Positions 1-5,952 of a DNA stretch of 23,994 bases are shown one piece after another. The first letter of the stretch is position 1. Each line of letters opens with the position of its first letter. The stretch comes from a virus: positions 1 through 23,994 of IMG/VR virus record IMGVR_UViG_3300050121_000033, one strand, 5' to 3'. The notes beneath the pieces were generated by a model. The model had not been told where the DNA came from, made no database searches, and worked only from the letters and a program-made list of their open reading frames with translations. A program made the translations under genes and the position numbers.

Positions 1-108
1 GGCGGCTTGTTCTTGAACCTTGGCTGCGCCACTGGCTGCGTCTGCGGACATGGAAGCGCTTGCCATCCCCGCTACGGCGGTGCCCACTCCTACGGCTGCT
101 GCGACCAT
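1..108 (-). CDS. Partial gene, probable ejection/internal virion protein (N-terminus only)
   Basis: Thirty-six codons are visible before the window edge, so the product is truncated by the window and not necessarily in nature. It begins MVAAAVGVGTAVAG and is almost entirely Ala, Gly, Val, Ser and Met, a small-residue hydrophobic start followed by SADAASGAAKVQEQAA. The start is supported by a Shine-Dalgarno GGGAG 7 bases upstream and by tight coupling to the acetyltransferase gene, whose TGA lies one base upstream (TGATATG). Ala/Gly-rich starts like this are common in podovirus DNA-transfer proteins. The position after the gp10-like and needle-slot genes corresponds to P22 gene 7 (ejection protein). 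The function is inferred from position and composition only. Confidence 0.55.
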   Translation of the reverse strand, partial: MVAAAVGVGTAVAGMASASMSADAASGAAKVQEQAA

Positions 109-109
109 A

Positions 110-565
110 TCAATCTCCCAACATCTTGCTGTACGTCGTTTCGACGTGATGAAAGCCGAGCGCCTCAAATAGTCGAGACGCGTCCTTGTGTGCTTTTGAG
201 CCGACGAACCAACGCTGTACGCCGCGCCGCTTCAATTCTTTCTCAACTGCTTTGAACAGAATCACGCCACCACGTGCGCCGCGACGATCAGGGCGGATAA
301 AAAATATATCCATGTGGCAGGTTAGGCAGGTTTGGTAATGCAGCCCCGGCGCGATGAAGCCGATGAAGTAGCCCACCAATTCGCCAGCATCGCGCAAGGT
401 GACAAAAATGAGTTCGCCGCGACGCTCACGATCAATGTAAACGGGGTATTGCGGATCAAGTGGCACCGTGTCTTGGTTGAGTGCAAGCTCCGCGTAATGC
501 ATCGGTAGAAGCGTCTTCAGTTCGGGCAACCGCTCTTCGAACGATTCAATGCAGGGCGTAAGCAT
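110..565 (-). CDS. GNAT-family N-acetyltransferase
   Basis: 151 aa. The fold pattern fits GNAT: a central stretch ending in FVTLRDAGELVGYFIGF (beta strands 2-4), then an acetyl-CoA loop region around RPDRRGARGGVILFKAV, and a C-terminal KDASRLFEALGFHHVET, the usual 'A..LYEKLGF' block. The ATG at 565 is chosen because it overlaps the preceding oxygenase stop (TAATG). A longer reading starting at 601 would intrude 12 codons into that gene. GNAT enzymes transfer acetyl from acetyl-CoA to amines or protein N-termini and lysines; the substrate cannot be read from sequence. Related phage acetyltransferases occur in structural cassettes of podoviruses and are often left unexplained. Its place between an oxygenase and an ejection-protein gene suggests late expression, perhaps modifying a virion or host protein. 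Confidence 0.8.
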   Translation of the reverse strand: MLTPCIESFEERLPELKTLLPMHYAELALNQDTVPLDPQYPVYIDRERRGELIFVTLRDAGELVGYFIGFIAPGLHYQTCLTCHMDIFFIRPDRRGARGGVILFKAVEKELKRRGVQRWFVGSKAHKDASRLFEALGFHHVETTYSKMLGD

Positions 566-1134
566 TAGCGTGAAGTCCTCACGTCGACCACCATTGACCA
601 ACGCTCATCGGCGCTGTTGTTTGTCACTTCATGCTCAAGTGCGTTGTTGAACCAAAATACGTCACCGGTGACCATGTTCATCGTCTCGTCGGCGCATCGA
701 ATGACGGCACCTGGCAGGCCTTGGAGAACGACGTGAAACCGTGTGTAGTACTCGCAATGCGCAGGCGTATCGGCGTGCGCAAAGATGCGCCCCCCCGGCA
801 TGATCTTGTTAATCATCACGCGGCCCAAACGCTCACCCGCAACGCGAGTCATCAGGTTCATGACCATCGGGCGCGCTTCGTGCAGGAGCTTGTATGGCGG
901 GTAATCGATGCTTTCGTGCATGTCGTGCGTTTTGATGAATTCGTCCGCTTCGGCTTGCGTTTCCTTCACCGTTTTGACCGGGAAGCGCAGCATGATCGTT
1001 TCCACCTGGCCGAACGGTCCCTGCGGGTAGTCACGCAGGTACGTATCTTCCTTCCACAACTCAGGCCGACGCGCAATTGCCATAACGAGCGGCCCCGTAT
1101 CCAGGCCACGAGCCAGGACGTTGAAATGCTTCAT
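565..1134 (-). CDS. 2-oxoglutarate/Fe(II) oxygenase, aspartyl/asparaginyl beta-hydroxylase-like
   Basis: 189 aa. The C-terminal half carries the double-stranded beta-helix signature: GGRIFAHADTP gives the HxD metal pair (His120, Asp122), YYTRFHVVLQG follows as the next strand, GDVFWFNNALEHEVTNN supplies the distal metal His168, and ERWSMVVDV supplies Arg178 for 2-oxoglutarate binding. The spacing matches the Asp/Asn (and Pro/Arg) hydroxylase family, which hydroxylates protein side chains using O2 and 2-oxoglutarate and releases succinate and CO2. All expected metal and cosubstrate ligands are present, so activity is plausible. The gene ends in TAATG, coupled to the acetyltransferase, so the two enzymes are probably made together during late expression. 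The target (capsid, ejection protein or host protein) is unknown. A role in modifying a virion protein is inference from location. Confidence 0.82.
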   Translation of the reverse strand: MKHFNVLARGLDTGPLVMAIARRPELWKEDTYLRDYPQGPFGQVETIMLRFPVKTVKETQAEADEFIKTHDMHESIDYPPYKLLHEARPMVMNLMTRVAGERLGRVMINKIMPGGRIFAHADTPAHCEYYTRFHVVLQGLPGAVIRCADETMNMVTGDVFWFNNALEHEVTNNSADERWSMVVDVRTSR

Positions 1135-1139
1135 AGTGG

Positions 1140-1508
1140 TTATCTCGGGAGGAAATTAAGGGTTGGCGCAGCGGTATAGGTGACTTTCACCGAATCGCCT
1201 GCGCTTATGGGGATGATCTGGCCGGTGGCCGGTGTGATGGCGTAACTTGCAGCACCGCGAATGAGCGCGACAGCGGACACCGTTCCGCCTGCGATATGCA
1301 GGCTTCCAGCGCTCGCAGCAACATAAGTGAATGGCGATGCACCGGTAGCAACGGCGGACGCGTCCTGAGGCGACCTAGTGCCTCCCTGAAGCTGCCCAAT
1401 AGCGCGCATGATCGATGCGAAGAAGCGAAGATAGGTAAGCTCGGGCACCATCGTGGCGGCTATCGGCACTTGGCCTTGCGGTGCTTGAACCTGATAGGCA
1501 TCAGCCAT
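1140..1508 (-). CDS. Small beta-rich virion-operon protein in the tail-needle slot
   Basis: 122 aa, beginning MADAYQVQAPQGQVPIAAT. The ATG at 1508 overlaps the stop of the gp10-like gene (TAATG); a reading starting further upstream would run through gp10 coding sequence. The N-terminal 45 residues contain a helical patch (LTYLRFFASIMRAIGQLQ). The rest is strand-rich and low in charge (FTYVAASAGSLHIAGGTVSA, then GDSVKVTYTAAP), ending NFLPR, a pattern seen in small beta-sandwich phage proteins. In P22 the gene after 10 is 26, the tail needle. This protein is too short and lacks the long coiled coil of a needle, so it is either a stubby plug substitute or an unrelated accessory protein. I do not recognise a named domain. 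Confidence 0.7.
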   Translation of the reverse strand: MADAYQVQAPQGQVPIAATMVPELTYLRFFASIMRAIGQLQGGTRSPQDASAVATGASPFTYVAASAGSLHIAGGTVSAVALIRGAASYAITPATGQIIPISAGDSVKVTYTAAPTLNFLPR

Positions 1509-2941
1509 TACGCCACCTCCGCATACGTGCCGAGGATTACGACTTTCACTGGGTCGGTGACGCTGATTTCCCACACGCGGTTTCGACCTTCGCCGCAGAA
1601 ATCCCACTTTGCACGGTGTCCGTATTTGCCGATCTTGCCCATTGATGCTGTGCGACGCTTACTCCACGTGTGTCCACCATCATTCGAATAGCGCATCATC
1701 ATCTGCGGCGAGCTACCTTGTCCGTCGACCAGTCCCACACCGGCCTCGATCGCCACCTGAAACGATGCGAAGGTCAATAGCTGCTGGTTTTTGCTGACGG
1801 TCTGACCAGCACGGAGCCGGTAGATCGTCGCGCCGTCATCGGTGAAGTTATCCAAATCCAGCGCATAGAGCCGACCATTCGCGTAATCGCCCACGATGCA
1901 TTTACCGGCGAACGCCGCGTAGCAGTTGGAGCGATGGCGAGAGAACAGGCCGGTGACGCTATCGAACGAAGGACGTTCGGACCATGCCTGTGTCGTCACG
2001 TCAAACACCCATGTCTGATTCCCCGATGGGAAGTTCAGCACGTAGAAATTGTGGCCCTCCTGCCGGTAGGCATAACCCACGGCGTCCGCAATCGTGCCCG
2101 TCCTCGCCATTTCAGCAATGGCATGCTCTACGCCGTAATTGGATACACGCCTGGCAACGTAGCCATCGACACGGACCACAATTCCTTGACCTGCATCGTC
2201 AGCGGATAGCCACATCAGGCCGTTATCGATCTTCGTCACGCTATAGGGCGCGCTGCATCCCTGCTGAATGAAGGCGTTGCCGGCAGACAGAAAGCCTTGT
2301 GAGTCGGCGATAAAAATCTCGGTCGTCAGCGAGCCAACAAGATACAGCTCCCCGAGGTTCACTACATGCGACACGATAGGATCAGGCGATTTCTCAGCCG
2401 ACGCAAAGTTCAGCCCCGGCCATGAGGTAATGTCGTTCAGTGCAGACCATGAAAACTGCTGTGTATTGGGCGATTCAACGATGAACTGATCGGCCAGATA
2501 GGTAATGTGCTTGGCACCGGATGGCAGCAGCGGATCGGCAATAACCGCGAACGTAGATGAGGGAAAATCGTAGTAATAGCCGCGATCACCATCCACGAGG
2601 CCAAGTTGCGTCTCGCTGTAGGCCATCGATACCGGACCCGTCGAGGTGGCAAGACTGCCAATATTGACCGCGTTAAAGCTCGAATCAACCCGATAAACGA
2701 CGCTTCCGGCCACCACCCACAGAAAGCCGTGAAATACCTCGGCGCCACGCACCGGAACGTTGCCGTTGGGGAATTGCAGCAAGCGAGTAAGCCCCGGCGT
2801 GCCGAATAGAGCGTTTTGCGCGCCCTTCCCTGACCCCGGTTCCAGGTATAGATTCACACACCGCTGCGCCGACAGATTCAGGCTTCGTGCTTCGTACGCT
2901 TGGCCGACGAACGGCAGCGGAATGACGTTCTGACCGCTCAT
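1508..2941 (-). CDS. P22 gp10-like tail accessory factor (packaged DNA stabilisation protein)
   Basis: 477 aa, close to the 472 aa of P22 gp10. It opens MSGQNVIPLPFVGQAYEARS and continues with SLNLSAQRCVNLYLEP and the block GTPGLTRLLQFPN, all typical of the phage stabilisation protein family. The body is a repeated strand pattern consistent with a beta-propeller-like fold. In P22, gp10 joins the portal-gp4 stack, closes the filled head and forms the tail hub that receives the tailspikes and needle. It starts at 2941 with an ATGA overlap of the gp4-like gene, which is the P22 order 4 then 10. Confidence 0.93.
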   Translation of the reverse strand: MSGQNVIPLPFVGQAYEARSLNLSAQRCVNLYLEPGSGKGAQNALFGTPGLTRLLQFPNGNVPVRGAEVFHGFLWVVAGSVVYRVDSSFNAVNIGSLATSTGPVSMAYSETQLGLVDGDRGYYYDFPSSTFAVIADPLLPSGAKHITYLADQFIVESPNTQQFSWSALNDITSWPGLNFASAEKSPDPIVSHVVNLGELYLVGSLTTEIFIADSQGFLSAGNAFIQQGCSAPYSVTKIDNGLMWLSADDAGQGIVVRVDGYVARRVSNYGVEHAIAEMARTGTIADAVGYAYRQEGHNFYVLNFPSGNQTWVFDVTTQAWSERPSFDSVTGLFSRHRSNCYAAFAGKCIVGDYANGRLYALDLDNFTDDGATIYRLRAGQTVSKNQQLLTFASFQVAIEAGVGLVDGQGSSPQMMMRYSNDGGHTWSKRRTASMGKIGKYGHRAKWDFCGEGRNRVWEISVTDPVKVVILGTYAEVA

Positions 2942-3636
2942 CCGATACCCGACAAGATGTTGAATCGACCGCTGGTGTCGATGCCGATTGGCATATCGAG
3001 CACGGGCGTCTGGTGGTTGCTGCGTTTCAGAACACGGCGAGCATTGGCACCTATCTGGATGGTGACGTTCGACAGTTGACGCCCTGGGGGCAGCAATTCC
3101 ACGGCCAGCGAGTATTCCATCGCCTTACGCGCACCCGGAGCCAGAGGATAATCCGTTTCAACGTCTACGAACTCGATCAACTGCTGCGCAAGCGGAAGAT
3201 GCAGTTCCAACAAGCCAGCAGGCACGGGGAACAGGTAAATCGTCCCGGATGGGTACCCACGGTTATAAAACAGTGCGCTCGGGTAACTCGACGGCGCAGT
3301 TTTCAGTTGAATCTGCTCATACTGAATCTGTTGGATGATATCCATCGGATAATCAATCCCGCTGGAACGACAAAACGCGCCTTCTTCTACTTTCTGCGGC
3401 ACAGGCATATCGATCTGCATGCCCGGGCCAATCGTGACGCTTTGCTGACCCGGCGTAAGTTGCAGAATCGACTCAGCTACCGTGGACACGTACAAATCCT
3501 CAGTGCGCCACGAGTCGATCATGGAATTGAGTACGCCTAAGGCGTCGGAAATCAACTCGCCGTCGAGCGATTCGCCCAACGCGCGCGTGCCTACAATCGT
3601 GTAGGCGCGGTTGATAATGTCAATTGCTTTTGACAT
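2938..3636 (-). CDS. P22 gp4-like tail accessory factor / head-completion protein
   Basis: 232 aa, longer than P22 gp4 (166 aa). The N-terminal half is helical: AIDIINRAYTIVGTRALGE, then DALGVLNSMIDSWRTED. The motif NSMIDSW plus the following SFTLTPGQQSVTIGPG-like stretch (here ILQLTPGQQSVTIGPG) is characteristic of the gp4/head-completion group in podoviruses. A later strand-rich section contains YPSGTIYLFPVPAG and PLAPGARKAMEYSLAVEL. The family forms a dodecameric ring beneath the portal that seals the packaged head. The start overlaps the end of the preceding small gene by 17 bases. The extra length relative to P22 sits at the C-terminus, as in many non-enteric relatives. Confidence 0.88.
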   Translation of the reverse strand: MSKAIDIINRAYTIVGTRALGESLDGELISDALGVLNSMIDSWRTEDLYVSTVAESILQLTPGQQSVTIGPGMQIDMPVPQKVEEGAFCRSSGIDYPMDIIQQIQYEQIQLKTAPSSYPSALFYNRGYPSGTIYLFPVPAGLLELHLPLAQQLIEFVDVETDYPLAPGARKAMEYSLAVELLPPGRQLSNVTIQIGANARRVLKRSNHQTPVLDMPIGIDTSGRFNILSGIG

Positions 3637-3859
3637 CGTCGATAGCCTTTTGCAGACGCTTCACGCCCCAACGCGGGCCCGGTTCGATGCCGAGGGATTT
3701 CGCTTCCTCGATCAATGCATCACGGTTGGCAGTATCTTCCTCGAATGCAGCAGGCGTTTCAGCCCAACCCTCCGATAAATGTTCGTCAACGTCATCCTGA
3801 GTGTGCACAATCTTGGCATCCTGCTCAGGGTGATATAGCCATTTTGGTAACTTTTCCAT
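3620..3859 (-). CDS. Small acidic protein with LEM/SAP-like C-terminal helices
   Basis: 79 aa. It begins MEKLPKWLYHPEQDAKIVHT, a segment often found at the start of small proteins encoded next to phage coat genes. The last 33 residues (DALIEEAKSLGIEPGPRWGV then KRLQKAIDDVKSN) look like a two-helix HeH/LEM or SAP-like unit, small folds often used for nucleic-acid or protein contact. The Shine-Dalgarno GGAGAG lies just upstream (TTTCGGAGAGACACATG). It sits between coat and the gp4-like gene, where P22 has no equivalent, and its 3' end overlaps the next start. Function unknown; a decoration, head-maturation or assembly role is only a positional guess. Confidence 0.82.
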   Translation of the reverse strand: MEKLPKWLYHPEQDAKIVHTQDDVDEHLSEGWAETPAAFEEDTANRDALIEEAKSLGIEPGPRWGVKRLQKAIDDVKSN

Positions 3860-3884
3860 GTGTCTCTCCGAAAGAAACGCCCAC

Positions 3885-3898
3885 CCCGGAAATCCGGG
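3885..3898 (-). other. Perfect hairpin after the coat gene
   Basis: CCCGGA-TT-TCCGGG on the minus strand, a 6-bp inverted repeat lying 14 bases past the coat stop codon and about 25 bases before the next start. It is not followed by a T run, so it is unlikely to be an intrinsic terminator. A stable hairpin here could protect the 3' end of the abundant coat mRNA after processing. Seen in sequence; function is inference. Confidence 0.4.
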
Positions 3899-3911
3899 AC
3901 GGACGGTCTCC

Positions 3912-5180
3912 TTAGTTGGTCAAGCGAGCGGCAAAGTCCGGCAGCACCAGTGCGGCGCCCCAAACGATGTCAAAACGCGAGATACGACGGTTATTGGTGA
4001 TATCGAAGCCGCGAACAAAGCGGAGTGACACGCCGTCATACGACGCACGAGAGGCCATATCCATACCGTTCGGCAGATCAAGATCGACCGAGACAAACTG
4101 GATGGCGTCTTTGTGCCAGATCAGGTTTTGCGCGTAGGACGTAGCAGCCGTACCCGTCATAACCGTGATCGCGGCATTGTCGGCAGGACGAGCCGTCACG
4201 TTCTGGTACGCACCGCCCGCAATGATGGCCGGAGCGATAACCAGGGTGGCGACGCCGGTACCATCGGACAATGCGTTGGCGGTGACCACGAACTCGCGCA
4301 AGGCACCCGTCGTTTGCTTGGTCTCAGGATTGACACCAAACACACCAGCTAGCGTAATCACGTCGCCAGCATTCAGGCGAAGTGCAGCAGCAGCCGTCCA
4401 GCCATCTGTAGCCAGCGACGTAGTATCGGCGCGCGGGTTATCGGTCGTGCCGGTGTTGATGATGCCTTGGTTGGCACCGTTCACCAGAGGCGTTCCACCC
4501 AGCGGCCCGACCGTGTGCACAGGCAAGTTCTGCGACATGAGGAAGTCAACGCCGAGGTTGGTCTTCATCAAGCCGGTCTTGTTCTGATCGCTGACCGTCT
4601 TCTGGTCATTGAACAGATTGCCCATGCCGCCCACGATCTTGCTGTTGGCAAGCGGCGTGAGCGCGGCCATGCGATCGCCATCGCGTGGAACAGCCAGGTT
4701 ATCGAGCAGCACAGCAGCATCCAGAATGTTCTGTGCGGCGTTCGGCACCGTACCAGGCGTACCGGCAAAGCTCGAAATGCCTTTGTAAATCTGCTGGCCG
4801 ATCTGGTAATCGAGCGTGGCAGCGATCTGCATGCCGGCAGGCTTGCAAAATCGGTTCTTGAAGTCCGCATCCAGGCTTCCGCCGTTACCTATGGCGGTCA
4901 CCAATTGAACGTCGGACACGTCAAAGTCGATGCCCAGCTCGGGATTGAGCGTGAGCGATACGGTCGGCTCGTTGGCGTCCTGAATGTTGACGGTCGGGCC
5001 GCTGCGGGTCGTGAACTTTATAGGCGAGCGGATGGCGAACGACGTACCGGGTTTGTAGCCACCAGAGGCATACATCTTCTGGTAGTCGGTACGCATGTTG
5101 CCAAGGAACGTGCTGTTGTTATGCGCGATACGCAGCACTTCGTTGGTGATGAGTTGCGAGGTCTTGAGGGTTGCGGTCAT
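3912..5180 (-). CDS. Major capsid protein, P22 gp5-like
   Basis: 422 aa, against 430 aa for P22 coat. The N-terminus (MTATLKTSQLITNEVLRIAH) leads into an HK97-type fold with NMRTDYQKMYASGGYKPGTS and the delta-domain/A-domain segments typical of the P22 coat family. Residues roughly 225-345 form a strand-rich insertion with GDVITLAGVFGVNPETKQTT and REFVVTANALSDG, corresponding to the P22 telokin-like insertion (I-) domain. Near the C-terminus come LIWHKDAIQFVSVDLDLP and VSLRFVRGFDITNNRRISRF, also typical. It follows portal and scaffold, the standard head order. It assembles around the scaffold into the procapsid and expands on packaging. Confidence 0.95.
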   Translation of the reverse strand: MTATLKTSQLITNEVLRIAHNNSTFLGNMRTDYQKMYASGGYKPGTSFAIRSPIKFTTRSGPTVNIQDANEPTVSLTLNPELGIDFDVSDVQLVTAIGNGGSLDADFKNRFCKPAGMQIAATLDYQIGQQIYKGISSFAGTPGTVPNAAQNILDAAVLLDNLAVPRDGDRMAALTPLANSKIVGGMGNLFNDQKTVSDQNKTGLMKTNLGVDFLMSQNLPVHTVGPLGGTPLVNGANQGIINTGTTDNPRADTTSLATDGWTAAAALRLNAGDVITLAGVFGVNPETKQTTGALREFVVTANALSDGTGVATLVIAPAIIAGGAYQNVTARPADNAAITVMTGTAATSYAQNLIWHKDAIQFVSVDLDLPNGMDMASRASYDGVSLRFVRGFDITNNRRISRFDIVWGAALVLPDFAARLTN

Positions 5181-5196
5181 GATGAGAGCCTATGAA

Positions 5197-5934
5197 TTAA
5201 CGTCGGCCAGACGCCTCTAAGCGGTTCTGCTCACGAATCCATGCTGCCGAGTCGGAAGGGTCAACAGATCCCTTACTTCCCGACGGCTTGACCGTGGATA
5301 GAGGCTTTGGTGCGTTGGACGGCTTGGGTTTGGGTGCGGCGTCTAGATCGCGCTCGATGAGGGCGAGACGCCGTATTTGCTGGCGTGGGTTGAGGTCTGC
5401 CAATTCGGATGCAAGATCCGGATTCGTGCCAAGGTGATGAATGAGTGCGGCGGGATCGTTAGCGTCCAGAAGCGCCTCCATGAATGGAGTGGCGCGGTTA
5501 TCGACAAACGTTGGAACCTCTTGCGAGAGTTCCGCGAATACCTTGCCGAAATCTGAAAACTGCTTGGTTCCAGTCGAATTCACACGATCGCACTTGGCGT
5601 TGAATTCGCGCACGTCTGCAATAACTGACGCACGGCGGTTTACCTCTTCCTCCGTCAATGGCTGATTGGTTGTTTCCGTCGGCTTTGGGGCGGCTTGGCG
5701 GTACTGATCCAACTGCGCTTCTCGCTGATACTTCTCGCGAGTCATGCGGCTGATGCGCCGTTCAAGCGCCTTTGATTTATTCTCAGCGTCTGCGGCCTTT
5801 TTCTCGGCTTCAGTTAGCTCAGGAGGTTCGCCTTCGGTGTTGTCGGTATCCGCGTTACCGGGTTGTTCAATCGCGGTGTCAGCCAGTGTGTTTTCCGTCT
5901 CCAAGGCAGGTGCGACGTTCAGTTCAATGTCCAT
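5197..5934 (-). CDS. Scaffolding protein (gp8-like by position and composition)
   Basis: 245 aa, highly charged and low in hydrophobics. The N-terminal third is acidic (EGEPPELTEAEKKAADAENK) and runs into a helical segment KALERRISRMTREKYQREAQ. The centre is helical, a Pro/Lys/Ser linker spans about residues 205-230 (PKPKPSNAPKPLSTVKPSGS), and a short basic tail ends EQNRLEASGRR. This layout (acidic start, coiled middle, flexible linker, short basic C-terminal coat-binding helix) matches phage scaffolds that direct capsid assembly and then leave or are degraded. It lies between portal and coat exactly as P22 gene 8 does. Sequence identity to gp8 is not evident by eye, so the call rests on synteny and composition. 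Confidence 0.85.
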   Translation of the reverse strand: MDIELNVAPALETENTLADTAIEQPGNADTDNTEGEPPELTEAEKKAADAENKSKALERRISRMTREKYQREAQLDQYRQAAPKPTETTNQPLTEEEVNRRASVIADVREFNAKCDRVNSTGTKQFSDFGKVFAELSQEVPTFVDNRATPFMEALLDANDPAALIHHLGTNPDLASELADLNPRQQIRRLALIERDLDAAPKPKPSNAPKPLSTVKPSGSKGSVDPSDSAAWIREQNRLEASGRR

Positions 5935-5952
5935 AGCTCTCAGCTAAGTAGG

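Noticed and set aside
4467-5195. 242-codon plus-strand frame opposite the coat gene
   Set aside because: It is antisense to a clear P22-type coat gene, has no convincing ribosome site, and its Arg/His/Val-rich composition is that of a shadow frame.
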